This document shows, in pieces, positions 15,088-23,412 of a stretch of 29,564 bases of DNA. The stretch spans positions 1-29,564 of IMG/VR virus record IMGVR_UViG_3300009159_003884; one strand, given 5' to 3'. The translations under genes were made by a program, and so were the position numbers. The notes below the pieces were generated by a model. The model was not told where the DNA came from. It saw nothing but the letters and a program-made list of their open reading frames with translations, and made no database searches. Numbering within the stretch: position 1 is the stretch's first letter; each line of letters begins with the position of its first letter. The stretch is from a virus.

Positions 15088-15295
15088 TCTTAGTTCTTGA
15101 TTCGAATTCTTTTAATATTAGGTCGTAAGTTGATTCTAACTTATCAATATGATGAGTTAACTTAAGTAATGTTTCTTTAGTTACATTAAAGTCTTTTTGA
15201 ATAATGTCCATAGCAAAGATTAAATCTTTGTTTGATTGTGTTTTATATTCTTTAATAATGTTTAAAGCTTTTTCGGAGGTTTCTTTCTTTGTCAT
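15074..15295 (-). CDS. Small coiled-coil protein in the baseplate operon
   Basis: The 73-residue product is almost entirely helical with heptad-like spacing ([39 protein letters not shown]). No family is recognised. It lies two bases after the 636-residue structural gene and overlaps the start of the gp5-like gene by 14 bases, so its translation appears tied to both. It might be a chaperone or minor baseplate part, but nothing in the sequence decides this. Confidence 0.72.
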   Translation of the reverse strand: MTKKETSEKALNIIKEYKTQSNKDLIFAMDIIQKDFNVTKETLLKLTHHIDKLESTYDLILKEFESRTKNGRN

Positions 15296-15297
15296 AA

Positions 15298-17208
15298 TTA
15301 TGATTTTTTACCGTAAGCACTTGCGGGTATTGTCATACCTGCGGGTGTTGTACTTAATGCTCCAATGGCAATTTGTACTTTACCATTTTCGGCCTCTTCA
15401 TTCGCCATGGCTTTCATTTGAGCAAATTTACTTAAAACTTCTAAGTTAGGACTACCATCAGGCATTGCCCCTGTTGGAATACCTAATTTTTGCATCTCCT
15501 CGATTGCCCCAAGAAACGCTCTTGATTCTGAATATCCGCTCATTAATTGTGAGGCAAATAATAAAGGTAAAGGTATATCTTGACCTCCACCAAATCCTGA
15601 GGTAGCGATTTTCAATAAAGACAGTAACTCATCAACAACACTTTTACATTTCCTCAAATCATTAATAAATTGTATGATGATTAATAACAATTGAATTAAT
15701 TTTAAAATCATTGTGATTCTCTTATCACCTTGTTCTTTGGCAACATCCATAATGACCTGTTGGATTAGGTTTTTAATGTCTTTCTTAATTAATTCGAATA
15801 TCTCTTTAACAAATAATGCCCCTATTTTGGAGACTAAATTAATGACAAAACTTTTGAATTTTTTGGCGAAGTCGACAAAAGAATTAATTTGGTCAGTAAC
15901 AGTATTCCCCAAAGATTTTAACATAGTGAAAATTGGAAGGAGAATTTTCGGTGATAGAATTGCGGTCACTAACCCTTGAGCAAGTAGTTTCACAAAATTT
16001 AAATTTACCGCGGCGTTAATATTGCCCGAAATCGCCAATCCCGACCAATCAGGGTTGTCTGTTAAAGATTGTGTTAGTGCGTCAGCGGCATTTACTAAGT
16101 CACTATCAGGAACAAATAATAAATTATTTAACGAATCTAACACCGCACCAGAATCGACAGGTAATTTAATGTTATCACAATTTTCATATTCGACAACACC
16201 ATTTTTAATGTTGTTTACTTTTAAATCGATATTCCTTAAATCTATTTCAGTAAATTCAAAAAATGAATCGTCAACACCATCTAATTCCGCAACTTTTGCA
16301 ACACCACTAACATCAATTTCTTTTTTATTATCAAAACAAAGACCTAATATTCTTTGTAATATTAACTCAAATTTTGTGGCGTCTCCGGCTTGTACTAACC
16401 CAACATTTGCCTGTATTGAGATTGCTCCTGATAATGAGTTCATTATTGATGCCATTATGTTATGATAATCAACTATTTTAATTGTTTTATAGTAGTCAAC
16501 CATAAATTCACCAACCTTATTAATGTTATTAACCCTATTGACTAAAGTGACTTTATACCAAGGGCCTGTTTGTCCTAAGTTATCGGTTTCAACATACTGA
16601 ATGTCAAAAAGGTCTTGACCTGATTGACCTATGTATAATTGACCATTATCGACTGAGTATGGTTGACCACTCTCAATTCGTTTATAAAGTTCTTTATTTA
16701 AAGAAAATGGATATTGTTGGACTTGTATTGGGTCTTTTTCATATAACACCTTACCAATAGGTTCCGTTGGGTCCTTTTTCAGAATACCCCCAAGGTCAAT
16801 TGATGACACTTTTATATAAAGTATTTGACCATTAAACATTTGTTGTTGGTCACAACCAACGGCATTTAACGCCTCCTCATTAAGAATTTCTGAAATTTTT
16901 GGTTCAATATTTTTTAGAGTTTGAAGTAACAGTTTTTTAACGTATTTAATTGAATTACTCCCTTTACCTCCAGTAATATTATTAATATCTAATAATTGTT
17001 CAAATTGAGATTTAATTTGTTTTTCGTAACGCTTAGTTTGTTCTTTTACCTTATTAAGGCTTTGGGTTACATCCGATTTTTTATCGTCAAAACTTTCACC
17101 CGCCTTTTTTTTCGCATCACTATATTGTTTCTTTAAATTAGTGTACGATTTAGTTGCGGAAACTTTATCTTGTACTTTTGTATAATCGGCGTTAAGGTCT
17201 AAACTCAT
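15298..17208 (-). CDS. 636-residue structural protein with coiled-coil and hydrophobic helices
   Basis: Residues about 1-75 are a charged coiled coil (KVQDKVSATKSYTNLKKQYS, then VTQSLNKVKEQTKRYEKQIK). Residues about 115-260 are mixed beta (GQILYIKVSSIDLGG, GPWYKVTLVNRVNN). From about 400 to 530 runs a long series of amphipathic and very hydrophobic helices (FVKLLAQGLVTAILSPKILL, IGALFVKEIFELIKKD, MILKLIQLLLIIIQFINDL). The end is Ala/Gly/Pro-rich. No enzyme motif is seen. The layout could suit a baseplate hub or tape-measure-like component that inserts into the host membrane on ejection; size is small for a myovirus tape measure. It heads the operon with the small coiled-coil and gp5-like genes. 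Confidence 0.7.
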   Translation of the reverse strand: MSLDLNADYTKVQDKVSATKSYTNLKKQYSDAKKKAGESFDDKKSDVTQSLNKVKEQTKRYEKQIKSQFEQLLDINNITGGKGSNSIKYVKKLLLQTLKNIEPKISEILNEEALNAVGCDQQQMFNGQILYIKVSSIDLGGILKKDPTEPIGKVLYEKDPIQVQQYPFSLNKELYKRIESGQPYSVDNGQLYIGQSGQDLFDIQYVETDNLGQTGPWYKVTLVNRVNNINKVGEFMVDYYKTIKIVDYHNIMASIMNSLSGAISIQANVGLVQAGDATKFELILQRILGLCFDNKKEIDVSGVAKVAELDGVDDSFFEFTEIDLRNIDLKVNNIKNGVVEYENCDNIKLPVDSGAVLDSLNNLLFVPDSDLVNAADALTQSLTDNPDWSGLAISGNINAAVNLNFVKLLAQGLVTAILSPKILLPIFTMLKSLGNTVTDQINSFVDFAKKFKSFVINLVSKIGALFVKEIFELIKKDIKNLIQQVIMDVAKEQGDKRITMILKLIQLLLIIIQFINDLRKCKSVVDELLSLLKIATSGFGGGQDIPLPLLFASQLMSGYSESRAFLGAIEEMQKLGIPTGAMPDGSPNLEVLSKFAQMKAMANEEAENGKVQIAIGALSTTPAGMTIPASAYGKKS

Positions 17209-17210
17209 GA

Positions 17211-17582
17211 TTATTTTTTCATTTTATATGTATCTCCTTTAGCGATATCTTTCTCAATTAAATTTTGGATGACATCATCATCAATATTTAAATCTGATAT
17301 TGAGAATGATTCTACTGTTGAGTTTGATTTTTCCCAAATTGATGATTGTAATTTAGATAAAGATAATTTTTTCTCAACGCAATCGTTAATTATTTTTTGT
17401 TGTTTTTCGATTACAGGACCAATAAGAGTCATGTCTTCAGGTTCTTTCATCATCGCCAACATTTTATTTTGGATTCTTATCGCAGTATTACGTTGTTCTA
17501 CAAGTTCATTGTAGATTTCCTGTAATAAAGAAAGAATTGATTCCTTCGTTAAGTTAATTTCTTTTTTTTGTGGCCTTCCCAT
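17211..17582 (-). CDS. Unknown 123-residue coiled-coil protein
   Basis: The product starts MGRPQKKEINLTKESI, with a short basic GRPQKK segment, then two long helices (ILSLLQEIYNELVEQRNTAI and VIEKQQKIINDCVEKKLSLS) and an acidic end (DLNIDDDVIQNLIEKDIAKG). I do not recognise a family. It begins four bases after a promoter box and ends two bases before the 636-residue structural gene, so it is the first gene of the baseplate transcript. A tail chaperone or scaffold role would fit. Its place beside the sigma factor invites comparison with T4 gp33, but no clamp-binding DFL motif is visible, so I do not make that call. Confidence 0.7.
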   Translation of the reverse strand: MGRPQKKEINLTKESILSLLQEIYNELVEQRNTAIRIQNKMLAMMKEPEDMTLIGPVIEKQQKIINDCVEKKLSLSKLQSSIWEKSNSTVESFSISDLNIDDDVIQNLIEKDIAKGDTYKMKK

Positions 17583-17586
17583 TACA

Positions 17587-17594
17587 ATAAATAT
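17587..17594 (-). promoter_or_regulatory. Late-promoter-like box ATATTTAT
   Basis: The minus strand reads AGTAATATTTATTGTAATG, so the box ends four bases before the ATG at 17582. It lies in the 27-base gap after the sigma gene and starts the baseplate operon. Confidence 0.5.
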
Positions 17595-17609
17595 TACTCC
17601 CTTACTTTT

Positions 17610-18359
17610 TTACTGAGACATCTTTTCAACTAGATTAAGATAAATTATTCTATATTTTTTCATAGAACTACGTATCTCTTTTGTCGATAAATTTGTCATT
17701 TCTCTCAGGGACAAGAGTATTATGTTTTTATTAAATTTGTTATTTGATGCCCCAACAAAAATGTTTTCATAATCATTAAATAAATCGTACAATGCGTGAC
17801 CTAATTTAATTTCATTTTCATTTAACGTTTCCTCGCTTAAAAATTTGTCTAATTCCTTTAAGAAATTTTTAATTATTTGTTCCGAGTCAACGACATCTAC
17901 TTCCATTAGATACGAGAATTCGGGACTATTTTCGATACTTGATGATATATCTTCATATGAAATTTTTCGATTAGTTTCTTTTTGGTCTTTAATTATCTGA
18001 CCCATTAGATAATTCTTACAAATAGTTCCAAAATACGAATAAGCCTTTTTTTCCTTTGCAGGTTTAAACTTATCTATTTTTGTCATTAGAAAAGAATGTG
18101 TGTCAGTATGGATTTCTATGAAGTCCATATCTTTACGATACAATTTATATCTCCTAATAATTGAGGAAATCATCTTGTCCAAAGGGTGTCTTAAAAACTC
18201 ATTGTAGATTTTATTCTTTTCTTCTGAGGATTCGGTTGATAAAAATCTTACCACGGCCATTTCTTCTCGGACATCAAAATAATTTGCTTGTTTTGGTTTT
18301 CTTCCTTTTTTCTTTAAGTCTGTATCTGTCGCACCTGATAAAATTATTATTTCGCTCAT
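17610..18359 (-). CDS. Late-transcription sigma factor (T4 gp55-like)
   Basis: The 249-residue protein redirects host RNA polymerase to late phage promoters. After a basic start (LKKKGRKPKQ), the part around residues 60-130 follows the gp55 region-2 pattern: DKMISSIIRRY, then IEIHTDTHSFLMTKIDKFKP, AYSYFGTICKNYLMGQIIKD and KETNRKISYED, matching gp55 IEASIKGLHNFD, AYITQACFNAFVQRI and the KKE-R-E linker. The C-terminal 60 residues (NIILLSLREMTNLSTKEIRS) look like an extra helix-turn-helix such as sigma region 4, absent from the shorter T4 gp55 (185). Its start overlaps the preceding stop in TAATG. Boxes reading RTATTTAT before virion genes are its likely targets. Similarity is by eye; a host-like alternative sigma is the main rival. 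Confidence 0.75.
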   Translation of the reverse strand: MSEIIILSGATDTDLKKKGRKPKQANYFDVREEMAVVRFLSTESSEEKNKIYNEFLRHPLDKMISSIIRRYKLYRKDMDFIEIHTDTHSFLMTKIDKFKPAKEKKAYSYFGTICKNYLMGQIIKDQKETNRKISYEDISSSIENSPEFSYLMEVDVVDSEQIIKNFLKELDKFLSEETLNENEIKLGHALYDLFNDYENIFVGASNNKFNKNIILLSLREMTNLSTKEIRSSMKKYRIIYLNLVEKMSQ

Positions 18360-19162
18360 TAAACTGTTTGTGAGGTATATTTTATGGCTCTATCATTGAT
18401 AAAGAAATATTCTTTTTTCGCTGACTCCACCCAAAATCTAACTTCTTCATCAGTTAGATTGTCATCACCATTCTTATAGTTCCAAAAAATCGACCCTTCA
18501 CGTAAATTAATATGTTTATAACCAATTTTAGGTATAGACATTATTTTTACTGAGTTATTTGTCATCCTTAAAAAGAATTCATAACCAAACGTTAATTTAA
18601 AAGACGGTTTCAATAAACCAAAATCAACAAATGATGATTTTTTAATAACCATTCCTGAGATTTGAAAGTTTTGATATGTTTGAAGTGTTTCATTACTTAA
18701 GATTCCCATTTCCGCAGCAATATTTAATGCAAAAGTTGCCTCATTTGTAAATCCTGCAAATTGACCTTTTTCGTCCGTATCAATAACAATAGGTAAGAAT
18801 GCGTCAACTTCAGGATGAGCGATTGAGTACTTCTCAACATTTTTAAACCAAATGTTTGAATATTCATCATCAAATTCAAATAATGAAACCCATTTAGATT
18901 CTGATGACCTAACACCGTGATTCACTTGTTCTGAGAAATTAGGGTCCTTAGTCCAAACAATTTTATTTACTTTTAAATCCCCAAAATCAAAACTTCCTAA
19001 AAACTCAACTAATGATGTTTCATCAGTATGAACAATTATTAGTTCGTTAATTTTTTTTGTTTGGTTTTTAAGAGAAGTAATGGCTTTTTCGAAATATTCC
19101 GCAAATCCATTTGTTTTAGACGATTTAATTGGTAATATTACCGATACATCAAATTTTTCCAT
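18359..19162 (-). CDS. Glycosyltransferase, GT2-like (GT-A fold)
   Basis: The 267-residue product starts DVSVILPIKSSKTNGFAEYF, the family 2 nucleotide-binding strand, with INELIIVHTDE after the second strand and WVSLFEFDDEYSN carrying the acidic DxD-type site at about residue 97. A C-terminal acceptor region includes GMVIKKSSFVDFG, as in many GT2 enzymes. It should move a sugar from a nucleotide donor to an unknown acceptor in the cytoplasm. Its stop overlaps the sigma start (TAATG), tying sugar transfer and late sigma in one transcript. It starts 21 bases after the next glycosyltransferase. Donor and product cannot be read from sequence. Confidence 0.82.
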   Translation of the reverse strand: MEKFDVSVILPIKSSKTNGFAEYFEKAITSLKNQTKKINELIIVHTDETSLVEFLGSFDFGDLKVNKIVWTKDPNFSEQVNHGVRSSESKWVSLFEFDDEYSNIWFKNVEKYSIAHPEVDAFLPIVIDTDEKGQFAGFTNEATFALNIAAEMGILSNETLQTYQNFQISGMVIKKSSFVDFGLLKPSFKLTFGYEFFLRMTNNSVKIMSIPKIGYKHINLREGSIFWNYKNGDDNLTDEEVRFWVESAKKEYFFINDRAIKYTSQTV

Positions 19163-19183
19163 AGTATATATTTTTATTTTTTT

Positions 19184-20242
19184 TTATTCTGTTGGTTCTA
19201 GTTTATTTAATTGTTCTTCAAAAGAGTTTAATCTTGTTTGGAGAAATCCGTCAAAAAGAGAAATCACATTTTTTTCAAAATCAGTTTTTGTGCTCGATTC
19301 ATTTACGGTTATTAACATTGATTCGTACATTTTTTCATTAACGTTATCTTCTAACCAATTTTGTAAAAAGTCCGCAACAAAATCTACTATTTGATTTTTA
19401 TTATTAATCCAAAGACCATTATCTTCGTTCATCCATGATGGTACAAGATTAGGTACTAATCCTAATACAGGAACATTTGATTTCATTGACTCAAGAGGGA
19501 AGGTACCAAAAGAACTTGTCTCGTCTACCCACACAGAAAGAAAACAGTCTTGTAGAGCATCAGCAAATTGTTTTTCGGTTAATCCTCTCATATCTCTAAA
19601 CGTAATCCATCTATATTGAGGAAATTTAATATAAAAGTTTTTAATAATGTTTGCGGTATCTCTTTGTTCTCTAGAGTGAATCGCAATCATCGGTTTTGGT
19701 GGTAATGATTGTAATCTAAAATTTTCAGAAATATATGGTGGAATAATATCGATAGATACTCCTCTCATAACATTTGAGATGTATTCTTTTTGGGTTTCAG
19801 AAGTTGTGATACATTTGTAAAACCCTAATTGTGCCCAAGTTTGACCTGGTTGTAATGTTTCTAACATATGGTCATATGATTGACATAACACAATTTTACC
19901 ACAAGGTAATTTTGTGATTTGACCCATAACGAAACCGTAAAGTTCGGGAACGATTATAAAGTCCTCAGGTGAAACCTCTAAGTTTTGACCTTCAATTGGT
20001 TGATGAGGTAATTCCATGTATTCACTACCTAACCATTCCGAAACACCTGTATAATCTGATTTTTCATGTAACATAACCATATTATATCCTTGTTTTGATA
20101 GTGTCATACCTAAACGGTAACTATAAGCAATCGACGCTTTGGCGTGGCCTTTAGTGTCTTGAACTAAAAGATAGATTTTTGATTTCTTATCTTTCATGTT
20201 CTGAATTGATTTTTCTACTTTTTTAATTTGTTCTTGATTCAT
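19184..20242 (-). CDS. Glycosyltransferase, GT-B fold (GT4-like)
   Basis: The 352-residue protein has a basic N-terminus, then KIYLLVQDTKGHAKASIAYS and SYRLGMTLSKQGYNMVMLHE, typical of an N-terminal GT-B Rossmann half. The C-terminal half has MIAIHSREQRDTANII, the strand FLSVWVDETSSFGTFPLES and NVPVLGLVPNLVPSWM, which contains the family GT4 motif (here ETSSFGTFPLE in place of ExEGFGLPxxE) and closes with NGLWI. It is a cytosolic sugar transferase with unknown donor. The end is a charged helix that may hold partners. It lies four bases upstream of nothing else in frame and follows the small 89-residue gene by four bases. Confidence 0.8.
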   Translation of the reverse strand: MNQEQIKKVEKSIQNMKDKKSKIYLLVQDTKGHAKASIAYSYRLGMTLSKQGYNMVMLHEKSDYTGVSEWLGSEYMELPHQPIEGQNLEVSPEDFIIVPELYGFVMGQITKLPCGKIVLCQSYDHMLETLQPGQTWAQLGFYKCITTSETQKEYISNVMRGVSIDIIPPYISENFRLQSLPPKPMIAIHSREQRDTANIIKNFYIKFPQYRWITFRDMRGLTEKQFADALQDCFLSVWVDETSSFGTFPLESMKSNVPVLGLVPNLVPSWMNEDNGLWINNKNQIVDFVADFLQNWLEDNVNEKMYESMLITVNESSTKTDFEKNVISLFDGFLQTRLNSFEEQLNKLEPTE

Positions 20243-20246
20243 ATTT

Positions 20247-20516
20247 TTAGTATTTGTTTATTAATTTTTTATTAATCAAACTGTTAAATGCCAGTCTAAA
20301 GGGTATTGATGCCTCATTACTTTTCATACCCATTTTCTCATCAATCGGTTCATTTTCGGTCATTAAAATTTCAATGAGTAATTTAACCATATCGTACTTA
20401 ACCACACTTATGTGGTTTTCAGAAACCCCCGTAAAGTTTTCTGGTGGGGCCGCGTTTGTGAACTCTTCAATTTTATCCAAATCTAAGTAATAGTGTTCTC
20501 CTAATATTTTTAACAT
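20247..20516 (-). CDS. Unknown 89-residue protein overlapping the HAD-like gene
   Basis: The product begins MLKILGEHYYLDLDKIEEFT, continues with GVSENHISVVKYDMVKLLIE and ends in a basic helical tail (RLAFNSLINKKLINKY). No family is recognised. The start lies inside the last seven bases of the preceding gene, and four bases separate its stop from the glycosyltransferase, so it is tightly coupled within the operon. The composition is ordinary for this genome, with no secretion or membrane signal. It might be a small regulator or partner of a neighbouring enzyme; nothing settles it. Confidence 0.65.
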   Translation of the reverse strand: MLKILGEHYYLDLDKIEEFTNAAPPENFTGVSENHISVVKYDMVKLLIEILMTENEPIDEKMGMKSNEASIPFRLAFNSLINKKLINKY

Positions 20517-21112
20517 GATATTATCTCTTTTAATTTGTCTTCCAATTCCTTAAGTGACTTAATATTATGGGAAGTTTTTATGTTTTTATTATAGTCAGTT
20601 TCATATTTAATTAATATTTTATCTGACGGATGTTCTAATAATAAAGCAGGATTTGCCGTAAGTAAAAGGTCAATTTCATCCCACATGGAATTAATTGTGT
20701 AATTACTATAAAATTTTATTTTTTCTAACTGACACCCAAACTTAGATATAAAAAATAAAGAGGCCGGTTTAGATTTACCAATTTCATCTGAAACAATAAT
20801 TAAATCATGGTTATCTCGTAAATTAACATATACCTCATTTAAATCGTTAAATGTCGAGTATTCTGAAGACTGAGAGTGTCCAAAAATTTCCATCGGGAAT
20901 TCCTCATATAAAAATGAGAATAACTCCTCATCATTTTGGAATTTAAAATGGTCCTTCATGACTAAACTATCAACGGGTAATCTCATACCATATTCAAACG
21001 ATTCCTCGTTCTCAATACCATCAGTTTTGTCAATTAAATATTTTTGATATGTTTGCTCAATCTTCCCGATTGTATTTCTCAGAACACCATTTATTTCAAT
21101 ACCAATTCTCAT
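20510..21112 (-). CDS. HAD-like protein with degenerate catalytic motif
   Basis: The 200-residue protein starts RIGIEINGVLRNT, which has the spacing of the HAD motif I (DxDGxxxxT), but the nucleophile Asp is Glu and the second Asp is Asn. DLIIVSDE (about residues 103-110) fits motif II, KPASLFFISKFG motif III, and MWDEIDLLLTANPALL the place of motif IV, where the acidic pair is spread out. The fold call is reasonable; phosphatase or nucleotidase activity is doubtful. T4-like phages often carry HAD enzymes for nucleotide or end repair, so this may be a binding or regulatory remnant. It overlaps the PhoH stop in TAATG, tying the two. Confidence 0.6.
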   Translation of the reverse strand: MRIGIEINGVLRNTIGKIEQTYQKYLIDKTDGIENEESFEYGMRLPVDSLVMKDHFKFQNDEELFSFLYEEFPMEIFGHSQSSEYSTFNDLNEVYVNLRDNHDLIIVSDEIGKSKPASLFFISKFGCQLEKIKFYSNYTINSMWDEIDLLLTANPALLLEHPSDKILIKYETDYNKNIKTSHNIKSLKELEDKLKEIISC

Positions 21113-21846
21113 TATTCTTCGTATTTTTCTAAAATTTTGCTTATCAACTTATTTCTGACAATATCGTTCTTATCTTTAAATTCAAAAACGGATATGTCTC
21201 CACTACCTCTAAATTTTTCGATTGCGTCCCATAATCCGCTCTGAGTTTTATTTTTGTATTTGTCAGATTGTTCAACATCCCCTGAAATAAAGAATTTACT
21301 ATTAAAACCTATTCGAGTTAGTAGTAATTTCATTTGACTTGGTGATGCGTTCTGACCCTCCTCAAAAATAAGGATTGAATTATCAATATTCATTCCTCTC
21401 ATGTAAGCTAATGCAAACACCTCAATTACATCAATTTCTTTTAATTTTTCTCGAGCCTCTTTACCAATAATTTTATTTAATAAATAATATGACGGAAAGA
21501 TATACGGGTCCAACTTTTCCTCAACGTTTCCTGGTAACGAACCTAATTTTTCTTCGGCCTCAACTGCGGGTCTAACAATAATAATTTTTTCATAAGGTGT
21601 TAATGGGTCGGCAATTAAATCAATTGCCGCTTTCATGGTTATATAACTTTTACCAACACCTGCAGGTCCTGAACAAACAGTTATTTCACTTGAGATTAAT
21701 GTGTCGTAAAATTTTTTTTGATTGGCGGTTAAAAATTTTTCTTTAGTTTTTTTCTTAACAATTTCCGAAATCAACTCCTTACTATTTAATTGTCTTTTTG
21801 ACTCGTCAGATGATTGATTTTTATTTGGTTTATTTTTTTGTGTCAT
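21112..21846 (-). CDS. phoH: PhoH-family ATPase
   Basis: The 244-residue product is a PhoH-type P-loop ATPase of superfamily 1 related to helicases. Walker A is GPAGVGKSY (about residues 60-68); IIIVRPAVEAEEKLGSLPG (88-106) is the conserved PhoH segment; Walker B is ILIFEEGQNASPSQMKLLL (158-176), with Glu in the place of the usual first Asp; FFISGDVEQSD (185-195) is the next conserved motif. PhoH is common in T4-like phages; RNA-related and phosphate-linked roles have been proposed. A disordered basic N-terminus (about 1-35) precedes the domain. The upstream gap of 57 bases holds AT-rich sequence without the phage box. It is the only housekeeping-type enzyme within the sugar gene run, together with the HAD-like gene. 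Confidence 0.92.
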   Translation of the reverse strand: MTQKNKPNKNQSSDESKRQLNSKELISEIVKKKTKEKFLTANQKKFYDTLISSEITVCSGPAGVGKSYITMKAAIDLIADPLTPYEKIIIVRPAVEAEEKLGSLPGNVEEKLDPYIFPSYYLLNKIIGKEAREKLKEIDVIEVFALAYMRGMNIDNSILIFEEGQNASPSQMKLLLTRIGFNSKFFISGDVEQSDKYKNKTQSGLWDAIEKFRGSGDISVFEFKDKNDIVRNKLISKILEKYEE

Positions 21847-21903
21847 AAACTTTTTTACTTTAAATTTATACTAAATTAATTTAATGTAAACTAATTTGAT
21901 TTT

Positions 21904-23412
21904 TTAGGCGGAGATAATGTAGTTCTTCAGTTTATCTAAATGTTTTACAACAAATGGGAGTAAATTTTTTTGATAGTCCTGAGTCATCTTATTTATTATC
22001 TCAGGGTCTTCCATTCTCGTTTGACTTTCATAGTGATAAGAGACCAAACTACCGTCATAATAATTATTATAACCTAATAAAATACATTTTAAATTTAACT
22101 CAACATCCTCAAAACAACTATCGTAGTTTTCATTAAAAAAATCACATTTTTCAAATACCGATTTTCGAATCATTAACAACGCTCCTGTACTACCAACAAG
22201 TTTTTTAGTGTGTAAGGTATATGAGTAGTAGCATCGTAAGTTTAAATGGGAAATTTTGAAGGATTGATTTTTATCTACAAATGTGACTATACCGTCATGT
22301 TGTACTGTATTATCTTCAAAGTGAAGTCTACAACCAACGGTTCCTGTTCTAGGGTTATCTTTAAATATTTTTAACATCCCATAAACAACATTATTTAATA
22401 TTTTAATGTCATTATTACAGAATAAAACAAACTCGTAATCTTTGGTAATATGGTTTTTTACCACATCATTATTTATCTTAGCAAAATTATAATAATCGTA
22501 TTCTAATAATTTAATATTACCAAAGGGTAATACTTTATTTTTAATCCACTCTTTTTCAGAGTCTGATGACCCAGTATCGGCAATAAAAATATCAAATAGG
22601 TCTTTGTTACAATGTTCATAGAACGAAGATACACAATCAAATAAAAGATTAACTTTTCCTTTTGTTGGAATAATAATGGCGACTTTACCAATATTTTTTA
22701 ATGGTTTTTCTTTAATCTCAGGAATATATACCTTGGTAGGTTTTAAATCTAATGGTAGTTTATGTTTCCATTTTTCTAAGAACTTAATTTTACTATCAAA
22801 AAATTCTTGATTTGGTTGACCAACTGATTGGTGGGTAATTTCAAAAGAAGACGTTACACCAATTTTAACACCATCTAAATAATTTGGAAGACAAAAGGAG
22901 TGGTCATAAAAATGGAATTTACCAATCGTTTCGTCAAAGTTATGTTTTATCTTAGTTTTATCAAACGATATAAAAAGACCATCGATTGTTACGACAGGTA
23001 TTAAGTGAGGTAGTTTTGCCGAATAGTTATTCACCCATTTTTTACTTCCTTCAGGATGGTGATAGACTTGACCAACCATGGTTTGACCCATCCTCTCCCA
23101 ATACACACCTGATTCGGGAAAATAACAAGAACCCGCCTTACCAATAATTCCATAGTCGTCATTGGAAATAAAATCTAATAATAATTTTTTACCCCAACCT
23201 TTCTCTAACTTAATGTCATTATGACAACATACAACAATATTGTATATTGATTCTGAAATACCTTTATTGTAAAGTTCCGATAATGAATGTTCATTATGGT
23301 TAATATATTCTAATATTTGTGCATCTTTAAAACCAACAGTTTGTAACAAATGTTGTCTAAATTTGTCATTATATTCGGAATCTTTATGTGTTGAGTAAAT
23401 TATTGTTATCAT
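21904..23412 (-). CDS. Two-domain glycosyltransferase (tandem GT2)
   Basis: The 502-residue protein holds two GT-A domains. The first (about 1-215) begins MITIIYSTHKDSEYNDKFRQ and has NIVVCCHNDIKLEKGWGKKL, close to Glyco_tranf_2_5-type enzymes. The second (about 240-500) begins GKVAIIIPTKGKVNLLFDCV with FDIFIADTGSSDSE, an NND site in FVLFCNNDIKIL, GSTGALLMIRKSVFEK and FEDVELNLKCILLGY, the ED-x-[DE] motif of family 2. Its end resembles rhamnosyl- or galactosyl-type enzymes (SYHYESQTR). A single polypeptide could add two sugars in succession. It overlaps the next gene upstream by 29 bases, so the pair is coupled. Confidence 0.86.
   Translation of the reverse strand: MITIIYSTHKDSEYNDKFRQHLLQTVGFKDAQILEYINHNEHSLSELYNKGISESIYNIVVCCHNDIKLEKGWGKKLLLDFISNDDYGIIGKAGSCYFPESGVYWERMGQTMVGQVYHHPEGSKKWVNNYSAKLPHLIPVVTIDGLFISFDKTKIKHNFDETIGKFHFYDHSFCLPNYLDGVKIGVTSSFEITHQSVGQPNQEFFDSKIKFLEKWKHKLPLDLKPTKVYIPEIKEKPLKNIGKVAIIIPTKGKVNLLFDCVSSFYEHCNKDLFDIFIADTGSSDSEKEWIKNKVLPFGNIKLLEYDYYNFAKINNDVVKNHITKDYEFVLFCNNDIKILNNVVYGMLKIFKDNPRTGTVGCRLHFEDNTVQHDGIVTFVDKNQSFKISHLNLRCYYSYTLHTKKLVGSTGALLMIRKSVFEKCDFFNENYDSCFEDVELNLKCILLGYNNYYDGSLVSYHYESQTRMEDPEIINKMTQDYQKNLLPFVVKHLDKLKNYIISA

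Noticed and set aside
17211-17582. T4 gp33-like late co-activator beside the sigma gene
   Set aside because: Only size and neighbourhood agree; no clamp-binding DFL tail or other gp33 signature is visible.
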